Assembly (NCBI GenBank): GCA_900549975.1
Contig: URQK01000021.1
Span: 1-20,754, forward strand
Origin: an uncultured Mollicutes bacterium
Lineage (GTDB): Bacteria; Bacillota_I; Bacilli_A; RFN20; CAG-826
Reading direction: 5' to 3'
Length of the DNA: 20,754 nt
The notes beneath the pieces are model-generated. The model saw only the letters and a list, made by a program, of their open reading frames with translations. It was not told the DNA's origin and searched no databases. Position numbers and translations under genes: made by a program. Below, one piece after another: positions 1 to 8,171 of this stretch (positions are counted from its first letter, which is position 1; the number at the start of each line of letters is the position of its first letter).

Positions 1-1606
1 TTTCTTTACATTCTTGAATTTCTAAATTACGATGCGATATCATAATTATCGTTTTATGGAGCTTTAATAAATTATTAACTATCTTTGTTTCTACTTCTTT
101 ATCTAAGGCGGAAGTAAATTCATCAAGTAATAAAACATCATTATCTTTTAAAATAGCTATAGCAATTAATATTCTTTGAATTTGTCCTAAAGATAATCCT
201 TGACCACGTTCAGTTAGAACATTATCTAATTTTTTAGGCATTGCCATAATTTCATCATAAATACAACTTAATTTTAGTGCTTCATTTATTTCTCCTTCGG
301 TTTTATTTTTAACGAATAAAGAAATATTTTCTCTTATTGATCCACTAAACATTATCACTTCTTGCGGAACATATGAAAATAAACTTCGTGTATTAGCGCC
401 TACATTTATTTTATTGTTATCTTTATCAATAATATAAATTTCGCCTTCTTTTGGTTTAATAAATCCTAAAAGGAGATTAATTATGGTTGACTTACCAATA
501 CCTGATCTTCCTTTAATAGCTACTAAATCATTTTTATTTACAACAAATGATAAGTTTTTAATAACTTGCTTATCGTAGTCAAAACTAACATTATCAAAAA
601 CAATTTGTTTAAAATCAACATCTAATAAATTTTGTTCTTCTTCTTTTAATGCAAATATTTCTTTTATGCGTTTATCGCTAACTTTAAAAGCATAATACTT
701 ATTTAATACACGAGATAAAGATGTAAATGGTGTTTCAAAATAATTTACTAGTTGAAGTAATGAAACTAAAGTACCATAAGAAAAAGCATCTGGATACTTA
801 AATAGCATAATTGCGCCATAAATTAAAGCAACAATATAAGTAAAATTAAGAACTGATAATAATCCCGCCGAACCAATAATTGCAAAATTATGATAACGAT
901 ATTTAGCTTCAAAATTTTCTTTACTTCTTTTATTTAATAACTCAGTTGCGCTTTCTTCAGCATTCATCGCTTTAATAAGTTTAATATTTTCTGTAGACTC
1001 TTGCATATAAGAAATTAATTTACCATCTTTTGCTAATGCATCCTTTTGAAGTTTTTTTACTTTTCTTCCATAAAATCTTGAATAACAAAAGGCTAATAAG
1101 CCAATTACTAAAGCAACAAGTAGAAATCTCCAATCAATAATAACCAACGCAATAAAAGCAAATAAAAATTTTGAAATATTTAATATTGTTGCAGGAATAA
1201 CACTAAAATATCCATCTGTTACATTTTTAACATCATTAATATAAATATTTGACATTTCACCAGAATGGATAAAACGAATTTGGGAAATATCTTTCAATAA
1301 ATAACTTTGATATATTTTTTCTTTTAATTCCAATTCATAATTTATGGATGCTTTGTTAAAGATAAAGTTATAAATAATTTTAAAAGTTATTTGAATAACC
1401 ACTACACCAATTAAGCAACCAGCATATCCTAATAAAATATTCCATTTATTTTGGTCATGTGTTAAAGCAACATTTATTAAATCTTTAGTTAAAAAAGTAA
1501 CTACTATTAAACAAGCAGAAAGCAAAACATTTAATACACATAAAAATGTTAATGCTATTTTCTCTTTAGTTTTAATAATAACCACTTCGCTTTCAAAACT
1601 ATACAT
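1..1606 (-). CDS. ABC exporter, fused membrane and ATPase domains (3' end cut by window edge)
   Basis: About 535 residues are visible; the C-terminus lies beyond base 1. The N-terminal half holds several hydrophobic segments typical of the six-helix exporter domain. The C-terminal half is an ABC ATPase: Walker A GRSGIGKST (near 481-540), Q-loop YVPQE, signature LSLGQIQR (near 180-210), Walker B VLLLDE, D-loop SALD and switch His in MISHR. The signature departs from LSGGQ at its third position. The ATG at 1606 directly follows an in-frame TAG, so it is the most upstream ATG possible. It overlaps the peptidase gene by 52 bases and has no obvious Shine-Dalgarno sequence, so a start further in is possible. 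As the last visible gene of the cassette with PqqD-like, kinase-like and peptidase genes, it probably exports a peptide. The substrate is unknown. Confidence 0.9.
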   Translation of the reverse strand, partial: MYSFESEVVIIKTKEKIALTFLCVLNVLLSACLIVVTFLTKDLINVALTHDQNKWNILLGYAGCLIGVVVIQITFKIIYNFIFNKASINYELELKEKIYQSYLLKDISQIRFIHSGEMSNIYINDVKNVTDGYFSVIPATILNISKFLFAFIALVIIDWRFLLVALVIGLLAFCYSRFYGRKVKKLQKDALAKDGKLISYMQESTENIKLIKAMNAEESATELLNKRSKENFEAKYRYHNFAIIGSAGLLSVLNFTYIVALIYGAIMLFKYPDAFSYGTLVSLLQLVNYFETPFTSLSRVLNKYYAFKVSDKRIKEIFALKEEEQNLLDVDFKQIVFDNVSFDYDKQVIKNLSFVVNKNDLVAIKGRSGIGKSTIINLLLGFIKPKEGEIYIIDKDNNKINVGANTRSLFSYVPQEVIMFSGSIRENISLFVKNKTEGEINEALKLSCIYDEIMAMPKKLDNVLTERGQGLSLGQIQRILIAIAILKDNDVLLLDEFTSALDKEVETKIVNNLLKLHKTIIMISHRNLEIQECKE

Positions 1607-1998
1607 CTAATAAAATAAACATTCCATAAACTTACTTTAAAGCGATACGCAAAACTAGTAACTGGAATGGTTTTATTTTTTGTTTTATATGAAACCATTT
1701 TGGCAATAACTTGGTCATATCTAACATTTTTTTCAATATTTAATTGATTATCACCAAGTATAAATAAACAATTGTTTTTTATTTTATACACGCGATGCAA
1801 AACATATTGTCCGTTATCTCTTTTGTAAAAAATAACATCTTTCTTTTTTATTTGAGAGTTTGTAATTTTCTCTAAAGTAACCAAGTCACCCGCGTGGATA
1901 AAAGGAAGCATTGACGTTCCGTTTACTGGCATTTCAAATTTTAGATTTTTTTCAAATGCCACATTCATAACCTCAACAATTTGTGAGATACTATTCAT
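1555..1998 (-). CDS. S24/S26-family (SipW-like) signal-peptidase-type protein
   Basis: The protein has 147 residues. Near residue 27 is the box GTSMLP, with the candidate nucleophile Ser next to Met. VLHRV follows around residue 66, with His where SipW and ER-type signal peptidases use His instead of the bacterial Lys. A GDNQ box lies near 82, matching the conserved GD(N/A) region of the family. There is no N-terminal membrane anchor; a hydrophobic stretch lies near the C-terminus (SLWNVYFIRCIVLKAKWLLL). Its ATG overlaps the stop of the PqqD-like gene by 8 bases, so translation is probably coupled. In this context it may cleave the leader of a peptide or regulate export. It could also be a stand-alone signal peptidase, but the missing N-terminal anchor and the neighbours argue against a housekeeping role. 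Confidence 0.82.
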   Translation of the reverse strand: MNSISQIVEVMNVAFEKNLKFEMPVNGTSMLPFIHAGDLVTLEKITNSQIKKKDVIFYKRDNGQYVLHRVYKIKNNCLFILGDNQLNIEKNVRYDQVIAKMVSYKTKNKTIPVTSFAYRFKVSLWNVYFIRCIVLKAKWLLLKLKRK

Positions 1999-2257
1999 TA
2001 ATTACACCTAGTTCAATAAATTGTTTTAAAACCCTAGTGACATCAGACTTTAAAACATCTTCACTAACATCATAAGTTTCGAGCATTTTGCTAATGATTT
2101 GTTTTTCATCTAATCCTTCTTTAACCATTTCATAAATCGCTAAGCTAGTTTCATTAAGATTAATAATTTTTTGTACACTCATATAATCATGATTTACTGG
2201 GACTAGCATACTTTCATCATCAATTGTTTTTAAGATAAATTTATCGCTTATTTTCAT
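1991..2257 (-). CDS. PqqD-family small protein (RiPP recognition element-like)
   Basis: The protein has 88 residues and the PqqD layout: an N-terminal strand region (FILKTIDDESMLVPVN), then LNETSLAIYEMVKEGLDEKQIISKML and a C-terminal winged-helix half ending VLKQFIELGVIN. In known systems such domains bind the leader of a ribosomally made peptide and present it to modifying enzymes. The start is well supported: GGAGG lies 9 bases before the ATG. The gene overlaps the end of the HPrK-like gene by 17 bases and the start of the peptidase gene by 8, so the cassette is translationally coupled. The family assignment rests on length, pattern and neighbours. What it binds is not shown by the sequence. 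Confidence 0.8.
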   Translation of the reverse strand: MKISDKFILKTIDDESMLVPVNHDYMSVQKIINLNETSLAIYEMVKEGLDEKQIISKMLETYDVSEDVLKSDVTRVLKQFIELGVINE

Positions 2258-3095
2258 TGTTAAAATCCTCCAAAGTATTCTTTACAAGCATTACAGCTTC
2301 ACTAGATATATTACATCCTAATTCAAAAGTAGGAATCTTTAATAATTCATCAGTCATATTATTCCATTCGTTACTAGATTCTTTATCAAATGGTTGGATA
2401 ACTTGCTTTAATATTTTAAAGAAAGCTTCTTTTTTGGAAATTTTAGAAATTTCATTCTCTTTACTTTGATGTAAAAATACTATCGCCGCAAGCGGAGCTT
2501 TAATATTATTATCTATTTGATGTTTTCCACTCCATGGGTTTCCATATAATGTCATTTCATTATTTTCAAAAATAATAATGTTTTTATCATCATTTATATA
2601 TTCTACTCCGGGCACATATTGTTTCCAAAGTCTCGTATGTGTGGACTTTCCAACACCTGATGCCGCACTAAATAAGATTGCTTTGTTGTTATAACAAATA
2701 GAAGATCCATGCATCCAAATTGCTTGATGCTTTTTCATAATAAACCATGGAAATACATATTGAGTTAATAAGTATTCTTGATTAGCCATAGCATTTACAT
2801 CATCTTTTAATATATTAATAATTGTTTCTTTCATATCATAAATAATACTCGCATAATAAACGCCAGTCTTATCATTCTTTTGATATTGAATTGTCTTATC
2901 ATTATACGAAAAGATATCATAAAATTTTGTAATTTTCGTTAATTTACCATAAACATTAATACTTTCTACCTCATTAACAATCATACTAAAATCATACTCG
3001 GTATTTGCTACTTCATATTTTTTTAGCGAATTCAATAAAATAGAATGATTAAGCAGTTTAAAGTTAATTAATTCATTTGCTATTTTACAAATCAT
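2241..3095 (-). CDS. HPr-kinase/PEPCK-like P-loop protein
   Basis: The protein has 284 residues from the preferred ATG. An in-frame TTG at 3119 also opens the frame, but the AAAGGAG site lies just downstream of it and 11 bases before the ATG at 3095, so the ATG is chosen. The first 120 residues are poorly conserved. The catalytic half has MHGSSI (about residue 128), Walker A SAASGVGKST (about 143-152), an acidic pair INDDKN (about 168-172) and GNPWSGKH (about 185-192), the order seen in HPr kinase and ATP-dependent PEPCK-like domains. It is not the housekeeping HprK: the usual N-terminal domain is missing. Homologues beside PqqD-like proteins occur in RiPP clusters, where some phosphorylate the peptide (lasso peptide kinases). 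That role is an inference here. It is the first gene of the cassette. Confidence 0.8.
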   Translation of the reverse strand: MICKIANELINFKLLNHSILLNSLKKYEVANTEYDFSMIVNEVESINVYGKLTKITKFYDIFSYNDKTIQYQKNDKTGVYYASIIYDMKETIINILKDDVNAMANQEYLLTQYVFPWFIMKKHQAIWMHGSSICYNNKAILFSAASGVGKSTHTRLWKQYVPGVEYINDDKNIIIFENNEMTLYGNPWSGKHQIDNNIKAPLAAIVFLHQSKENEISKISKKEAFFKILKQVIQPFDKESSNEWNNMTDELLKIPTFELGCNISSEAVMLVKNTLEDFNNENKR

Positions 3096-3144
3096 TAAAG
3101 AAACAGCTCCTTTTAGCAAAATTTTTAAGTATTATTGCTCAAAA

Positions 3145-3164
3145 ATTATTACTATAGTAATAAT
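3145..3164. repeat. Perfect 20-nt palindrome upstream of the kinase/PqqD/peptidase/exporter cassette
   Basis: The bases ATTATTACTATAGTAATAAT equal their own reverse complement. Weaker flanking arms (TTGCTCAA and TTGAACAA) extend the symmetry. It overlaps a possible minus-strand -10 (TATAGT, 3156-3151) with a poor -35 (TTGTTC, 3180-3175) and an 18-base spacer. It could be a repressor operator. It could also be a weak terminator for the lipoprotein gene, since a short T run follows it on the minus strand. Confidence 0.55.
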
Positions 3165-3216
3165 AGCGATTATTGAACAAAAAAACAAGATTTTTGCTGC
3201 CATATGTGAATTTTAA

Positions 3217-3945
3217 CTATTTTTTACTATATTTTGTATAAACATATTCGATCATTGATAAGGCAAATTGGTGGGCAATTAATTCTTCATTATTAGCAAT
3301 GAATTTTGCTTCTTCAACATTATCGTGAAATAAAACTTCCATTAATGCTTTATCTTTCGCTTTGGAATTTTTTATTTCATATAATTTTGATCCATCTTTA
3401 ACACCACGTCTTTTAAAATTACCTAACGACATAAACCCATTATAGATTGTGTTGCTAAATTCATATGATGAAATAGTATATATTTCACTACCACTTCCAC
3501 CGCCAGCATTAGAATGCAAAGCAAAATGAATATCCGAGTTAAAAGTATTACTCTCATTAACCGAATCAGTTAACGATAAATATTTTAAGTTAGCTTTAAC
3601 ATCTAAAAATTGATATGCGCGCAATTCGTTGTATAAGAAACGCGCAATGTTATTCATATGCTCAGCTTCTGTTCCTAAATTGTTTACATAAAGATTTCTT
3701 GTTTGCACAGATGGATTTAAATAAATACGGATTTTGCGGTCAAATCTGCTTTCACTAGTTTTACTAACTGTGGCAATCGTACTTGCACTAGTAGCCGAAT
3801 TTGACACATTATTAGTTGAAGATGATGTTGTAATAGATGGCGTAATATCACTAGTTTTATTACTATTACTGTTATTAGCATCTATCTTATTCGTATTACA
3901 ACCTGTTAATAATAAAATCATAAATAATAATGTTTTCTTTTTCAT
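3217..3945 (-). CDS. Lipoprotein with amidase_3-like cell-wall hydrolase domain
   Basis: The protein has 242 residues. The signal peptide ends in the lipobox LLTGC (Cys16), so it should be lipid-anchored on the outer face of the membrane. Residues 17-68 are a Ser/Thr/Asn-rich linker. Residues about 70-240 resemble N-acetylmuramoyl-L-alanine amidases: GTEAEHMNNIA (family Glu), HFALHSNAGGG (family His), a GSEIY strand, RRGVKDG, and LMEVLFHDN with the Glu that is normally catalytic. The usual opening motif DPGHGG is replaced by LNPSVQTRN, so the first zinc-binding His is missing and a nearby Gln may substitute. It may still cut peptidoglycan or may only bind it. AAGGAG sits 7 bases before the ATG. 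The gene stands alone, with about 100 bases between it and the next cassette. Confidence 0.75.
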   Translation of the reverse strand: MKKKTLLFMILLLTGCNTNKIDANNSNSNKTSDITPSITTSSSTNNVSNSATSASTIATVSKTSESRFDRKIRIYLNPSVQTRNLYVNNLGTEAEHMNNIARFLYNELRAYQFLDVKANLKYLSLTDSVNESNTFNSDIHFALHSNAGGGSGSEIYTISSYEFSNTIYNGFMSLGNFKRRGVKDGSKLYEIKNSKAKDKALMEVLFHDNVEEAKFIANNEELIAHQFALSMIEYVYTKYSKK

Positions 3946-4040
3946 AATATCACTCCTTGTGTGGGGATAATAACATAGAGTGTATTAAGAAAAATAACCA
4001 GTTTTTGCTAGTAAGTTTTTATTGACAAAAATACATAACA

Positions 4041-4089
4041 AAAATGGTATGTTTTATCAAATTACCAAGAAAAAAGCATACCATTTTTT
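4041..4089 (-). terminator. Hairpin terminator after the flavin-reductase-like gene
   Basis: Arms AAAATGGTATG (4041-4051) and CATACCATTTT (4077-4087) pair across a long loop of about 25 bases. On the minus strand the 3' arm runs into TTTTTG. It starts only a few bases after the stop of the flavin-reductase-like gene. The A and T flanks make it potentially bidirectional. The long loop lowers confidence. Confidence 0.6.
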
Positions 4090-4094
4090 AACAA

Positions 4095-5018
4095 TTATTT
4101 TCTTTTATCTTTAGAGCGCTTATCGTTGATAATTGCTATTTCTTTAGCAGTAATGACTTTACAGTTATTTTTATTTGCCCAATCCACGCATCCTTGCAAA
4201 ACTAATTTCAAGAAAGGACGTGGCACTTTTACTAACATTTTTAAAGCATCGTCAGTAAATGTTACATCAGTATTAAGTCTTTTAGCGGCATATTGTAAAG
4301 AAGTTAAATCTACTTCGCGATTTGGAATGCCAACCGCATCTGGCTTATGATAATTTGAACACCAGAAATTTTTCGAATCACGATATCCCCAATTAGTTGG
4401 TAATGGACAGAAATTTTTTCTGTTAACGCCATTAATTAAAGCTTGTTGGTATTTATCTTTAAGAATAATATGATCAATTTTTAAAATAAAATGCGCACCA
4501 TATTTAGACGTAATTCCATTAAAATTATGATATGGTCCATTATATTCATCCTGTATTTTATCATCTTGTGCATTATCTAATCCTTTAACCCAAGTACACT
4601 CCATGACTTGCAAAGCTTCTTCTAATATTTTTGGATAATTGCCACTTGGATCAAGTTCTTTTGATAATGAATCAATTGGATGAAACTTTAAATTCTTTGC
4701 TTTTTCTTCTGGTGTATCTCCAGGGAATCCCATATCGACATGATGCGCAAATATTTTTTTGGTATAAGGTAAAAAATTAATTGTACATTTCCCGTGTCTT
4801 AATAATCCTTTACATGTATTAGAACTATTACGGCATTCAAGCACCATTGCATAATAATCTTTACCAGCAATATAGTAAGGGAAAACTAATGAATATGCGC
4901 CAAAACTCGTTTTTTCTCCTTTTTCATCTAAAGTTCCAATAAGGGTTAATGGCATTGGAAAGAATGCTGATGATTGATAAAAATTATCCATTACTCTAAT
5001 TTCTTTAAATTTTTTCAT
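4095..5018 (-). CDS. Flavin-reductase-like (FMN split-barrel) protein with possible PCP_red C-terminal domain
   Basis: The protein has 307 residues from the ATG at 5018. A TTG nine bases upstream would place GGAG only about 2 bases from the start, whereas it is 10 from the ATG. Residues about 1-235 fit the DIM6/flavin reductase split-barrel pattern: an opening MPLTLIGT strand, TSFGAYSLVFPYYIAG, MVLECRNSSNTCKGLLRHGKCTI and a middle ILKIDHIIL strand. This fold binds FMN and in its relatives reduces flavin or other small substrates. The last roughly 60 residues (FTDDALKMLVKVPRPFLKLVLQGCVDWAN, then VITAKEIA) resemble the small helical PCP_red module known from protochlorophyllide reductase subunits. 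That second match is from memory of the pattern and less certain. It is a single-gene unit with its own terminator. The physiological substrate is unknown. Confidence 0.72.
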   Translation of the reverse strand: MKKFKEIRVMDNFYQSSAFFPMPLTLIGTLDEKGEKTSFGAYSLVFPYYIAGKDYYAMVLECRNSSNTCKGLLRHGKCTINFLPYTKKIFAHHVDMGFPGDTPEEKAKNLKFHPIDSLSKELDPSGNYPKILEEALQVMECTWVKGLDNAQDDKIQDEYNGPYHNFNGITSKYGAHFILKIDHIILKDKYQQALINGVNRKNFCPLPTNWGYRDSKNFWCSNYHKPDAVGIPNREVDLTSLQYAAKRLNTDVTFTDDALKMLVKVPRPFLKLVLQGCVDWANKNNCKVITAKEIAIINDKRSKDKRK

Positions 5019-5090
5019 ACAAAACAATCTCCTTTTAATGTCACCTTTATTTTAGTTTTAATCATTAAAAAATACAATCAAATTCATATA

Positions 5091-5124
5091 AAAACACCTA
5101 CTATGGATAATCCCATAATAGGTG
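5091..5124 (-). terminator. Rho-independent terminator of the surface glycosidase operon
   Basis: CACCTACTATGG (5095-5106) pairs with CCATAATAGGTG (5113-5124) around a 6-base loop, with one G-T or mismatch position. On the minus strand the stem is followed by TTTTT. It begins 9 bases after the stop of the 1012-aa gene and marks the operon end. Confidence 0.88.
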
Positions 5125-5132
5125 CTTAAATA

Positions 5133-8100
5133 TTATTCTAATACTGACTTATCAAAATTTATCTTAAATAAGTTATATTTATTAGCCCCTGAATCCCAAC
5201 TACAAACTGAAGCATATAATTTTCCATTATGGACAAATATACATTGTACGTTGAAGTTGACACTGCCTCCCGAAGAATTATTTCCTAGGCCAAAATTAGG
5301 TACTAAAACTGTTTTAATTTTATTTCCTTCCCAGTCAAATACATCCATTGGTAAATCAGACCTATTATTTACAACATAACTTACATAAATATATTTGTCA
5401 TCCGCAGTTAAGGAAGATGCACCAAATCCAGGATATGATAATGTTTTTCCTTCACATAAGACATTTTGCTTTTCGTCAGTAATAACTAATTTATTATCTA
5501 CCATTAAAGCAAATTTTTTAAAGTTTTGATTATATTGAGCACTCTTTAAAGCACCTAAAGACTCAAATGATAAAGTGCTTTCTTTGAATGTTGCATTATC
5601 ATCAAATTTGTCTAACGCTAATTCAAACAATTTTCCATATTTGCCTTCTGAATCTTTACCAATACAATAGATAATTCCATCCTTGATAAATAGTCTCGAA
5701 TTATCGCCATCCTTTGTAGCAACATTGAAGTTTTTACTTGCTGCTACTAGTTTGCCATTATTCAAATCATACTTATGAACTCGAGTTACATTGTTACCAC
5801 CAACATTAACAGCAGCATAAATATATTTTCCATCAGAACATCCACCCATAGCGTAACCACTAGCAACATCATTCAATACTCCTAATGATTCGCTATCTAA
5901 AGTTGGAGTAAGCGATTTGTCATTACAATAATCTATATATTCTCCAATTGTAAAGTTGAATTCTAGTTTTTCAGATAATTTAGGATAATCCGCCTTAATA
6001 ATTAATGTTGAGTCCCCTCCGTTAGCAGTAGAAAACTTTAATACATTAAAGTACAACGAATCATTAAATACTACTAAGCCTTGTACATTTGTATTTGACA
6101 ACTTAGTAACCACATTTCCCATTACTTCATTGCTGTTCGGAATAATAATTTTTCCTTTGAAATTACCTTCCCAATCATACATATGAACAATAGGTTTATA
6201 AGCACCATCTTTAGAGAATACAGCATAAATATAATCTGGAGTTCCTGTAATTCTTTTAATACTTCCACCTGTCTCATTCATAAGAGCAAATGAAGTTTTA
6301 GCGGTACGATCATTCTTATAAATATATACTGACTCTCCAGATAAGATTGCAAATTGTTTTTTAGATGAATTGAAGTATACATCTTTAAAGATTGATTTTT
6401 CTAATCCTTTAAAGCCATAATCATATTCATTCCAATTTCCATCTAATGAGGAATCAATAGCCATACATTTTCCATTAGCAAAGTAAATAATTATCTTTCC
6501 ATCGTAATAAGTAATGCCTGCTGTAGATTCAAGAGCGCCTTGTTCTGTTGCTGGGCTTGATTTTAACACCTTACCAGTTGAAGGATCATACTTATTTACT
6601 ACAATTTTTCGTGTTGACTCAGAATAACCTGTGTGTGGTGCATATAAATATGTTCCATCACTACATAATCCATGTCCGTAAGCGCCTCCTGTGCCATCCC
6701 AGTTTCCTACTGCTGATACTGTTAAATCAATAGTGTTACCAGAAGAAAGTGATTTTTCAAGGTATTGATCCATATTAGCGTATAAAACACCATCGTATTT
6801 AGTTTGGAATGAAGCGCTATCAATAGCAACATTGATGTCTTTCATGTTTTTGAAAGTAATTTCGATTTTATTTTCACCAGTTTTTAATAAAGCATTAGTT
6901 AAAATAAGTTTCTCAAAACTATATGTTTCACTACTAGCAATAGAAGAAATAATTGGATTATATCTTCCATTAATTTTCAATGTCATAATATTATCTAATG
7001 TTATACCAGTATTAGATAAATTACTCATACGCATTGATAAATCACCTTTTACATTATTAGTACTATTAATAGTGAATGAAATACTATTTCCGTTTTCAAA
7101 TCCCTCTACTATTTGGATATCTTTATTATTATCGGTTATAGTTTTCTTAGTTCCACCAACTAAAGTAGAATTTTCCATTTCAATAACATGTTTAACAGTT
7201 GCAACAACTTTGCATGATACATCTTCATTATTTTTTAAAGAGATATTTAATACGCAATTGCTAGCAAAAGATGCTTTATCCATGTTACCTTCTACTACAT
7301 ATTTATCGTGAGGTAATAATAATTTATTACCATTTTCGTAATTAGCGCGAATATTTAAGGTAATATCACTTAATATATCACCATCATTAACAAAAACTTC
7401 ATCTTCGGTTGATATTGATAAGATATCTCCATCAACATAATTAGTCTTTGTATCAACTTTGATTGGGACATCTGTTGTTACAGTAACTTCTTCACAAGTG
7501 TAAGAAATTTGTGCAGCTTCTAATGAAGAAGATAATTTACCTTTTGTATTAACAGCAATATCCTTATCATTTAATTCAACTGTATGGCCATTATTAAATA
7601 TTGCTTTAACTTTAATTCCCGCTGGATCAAATTCCATATCATCAGAATAATAAACACGATAAGGTAATTGCGTTATTTCTAATGATTTTACAACTACTTT
7701 AGTTAAACTGATTTCGATTTCATCAGTTTTAGTAATTGGCTCTGGTTCTGGATCATCTTCTTTAGTTTTTTCTGGAGTATAAGTATATGAAACAACAATT
7801 TTACCACCTTTAGAAGCAAAATCTTCTGGTGTTGTAACAACAAAGTCATCAGTACGAAGGATTTTATCAAAATCTTTACCTTTTTCAGTAAAATGAGCAG
7901 TAACTGTAAAATCTTCATTCTCTGGATGAGCTTTACCATCGGTATAATATTCTTTTCCTTCAGATAATTCAGCGCTGATACCTAAAAATTCTAAAGGTAA
8001 ACTATTTAAGTATTTTTGATGTTCTCTTTCTGCAATTGCAGCATCATAATACTTTTTATAAGCAACATAAGAAGGAACCATGATGGAAATTGTTGATACT

Positions 8101-8171
8101 ACTGCTACTAAAGCAGCAACAATACCTACGGATGTTTTTACACCTTTTTTAGTTTTAAAGAAGTTTTTCAT
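5133..8171 (-). CDS. Membrane-anchored surface protein: Ig-like repeats, CBM-like sandwich, beta-propeller
   Basis: The protein has 1012 residues. A single membrane segment lies at about 13-36, with KTKKG before it, giving an anchor with the bulk outside. Residues about 60-160, 163-240 and 245-328 look like three Ig-like beta domains; the second has the Big_3-type core YYSDDMEFDPAGIKVKA and DG-like NNGHTVEL. Residues 330-457 begin EMENSTLVGG and resemble a galactose-binding or CBM-type sandwich. From about 485 to the end, blade-like repeats recur (GLCSDGTYLYAP, GGCSDGKYIYAAV, LTADDKYIYVSY, DWEGN), which suggests a beta-propeller. This last part matches the layout of the 763-aa protein of the same operon, so the two are probably paralogues. 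Its ATG shares one base with the GH3 stop (TAATG). It probably binds glycan at the cell surface. No catalytic motif was recognised. Confidence 0.8.
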   Translation of the reverse strand: MKNFFKTKKGVKTSVGIVAALVAVVSTISIMVPSYVAYKKYYDAAIAEREHQKYLNSLPLEFLGISAELSEGKEYYTDGKAHPENEDFTVTAHFTEKGKDFDKILRTDDFVVTTPEDFASKGGKIVVSYTYTPEKTKEDDPEPEPITKTDEIEISLTKVVVKSLEITQLPYRVYYSDDMEFDPAGIKVKAIFNNGHTVELNDKDIAVNTKGKLSSSLEAAQISYTCEEVTVTTDVPIKVDTKTNYVDGDILSISTEDEVFVNDGDILSDITLNIRANYENGNKLLLPHDKYVVEGNMDKASFASNCVLNISLKNNEDVSCKVVATVKHVIEMENSTLVGGTKKTITDNNKDIQIVEGFENGNSISFTINSTNNVKGDLSMRMSNLSNTGITLDNIMTLKINGRYNPIISSIASSETYSFEKLILTNALLKTGENKIEITFKNMKDINVAIDSASFQTKYDGVLYANMDQYLEKSLSSGNTIDLTVSAVGNWDGTGGAYGHGLCSDGTYLYAPHTGYSESTRKIVVNKYDPSTGKVLKSSPATEQGALESTAGITYYDGKIIIYFANGKCMAIDSSLDGNWNEYDYGFKGLEKSIFKDVYFNSSKKQFAILSGESVYIYKNDRTAKTSFALMNETGGSIKRITGTPDYIYAVFSKDGAYKPIVHMYDWEGNFKGKIIIPNSNEVMGNVVTKLSNTNVQGLVVFNDSLYFNVLKFSTANGGDSTLIIKADYPKLSEKLEFNFTIGEYIDYCNDKSLTPTLDSESLGVLNDVASGYAMGGCSDGKYIYAAVNVGGNNVTRVHKYDLNNGKLVAASKNFNVATKDGDNSRLFIKDGIIYCIGKDSEGKYGKLFELALDKFDDNATFKESTLSFESLGALKSAQYNQNFKKFALMVDNKLVITDEKQNVLCEGKTLSYPGFGASSLTADDKYIYVSYVVNNRSDLPMDVFDWEGNKIKTVLVPNFGLGNNSSGGSVNFNVQCIFVHNGKLYASVCSWDSGANKYNLFKINFDKSVLE

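Noticed and set aside
2241..3095. Housekeeping HPr kinase (hprK) of carbon catabolite control
   Set aside because: The usual N-terminal domain and HprK signature context are absent, and the neighbours are peptide-processing genes.
3740..3900. Ser/Thr/Asn-rich stretch suspected to be a tandem DNA repeat
   Set aside because: The codons vary and there is no fixed repeat unit; it is a low-complexity linker after the lipobox.
4024..4052. Plus-strand promoter-like pair TTGACA and TGGTAT with 17-base spacing
   Set aside because: It overlaps the terminator hairpin and no plus-strand gene follows; the lipoprotein and flavin-reductase-like genes are read from the other strand.
6832..7311. Open reading frame of 159 codons on the plus strand within the 1012-aa gene
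   Set aside because: It is antisense to a convincing surface protein and its hydrophobic translation is what reverse-strand AT-rich coding sequence gives.
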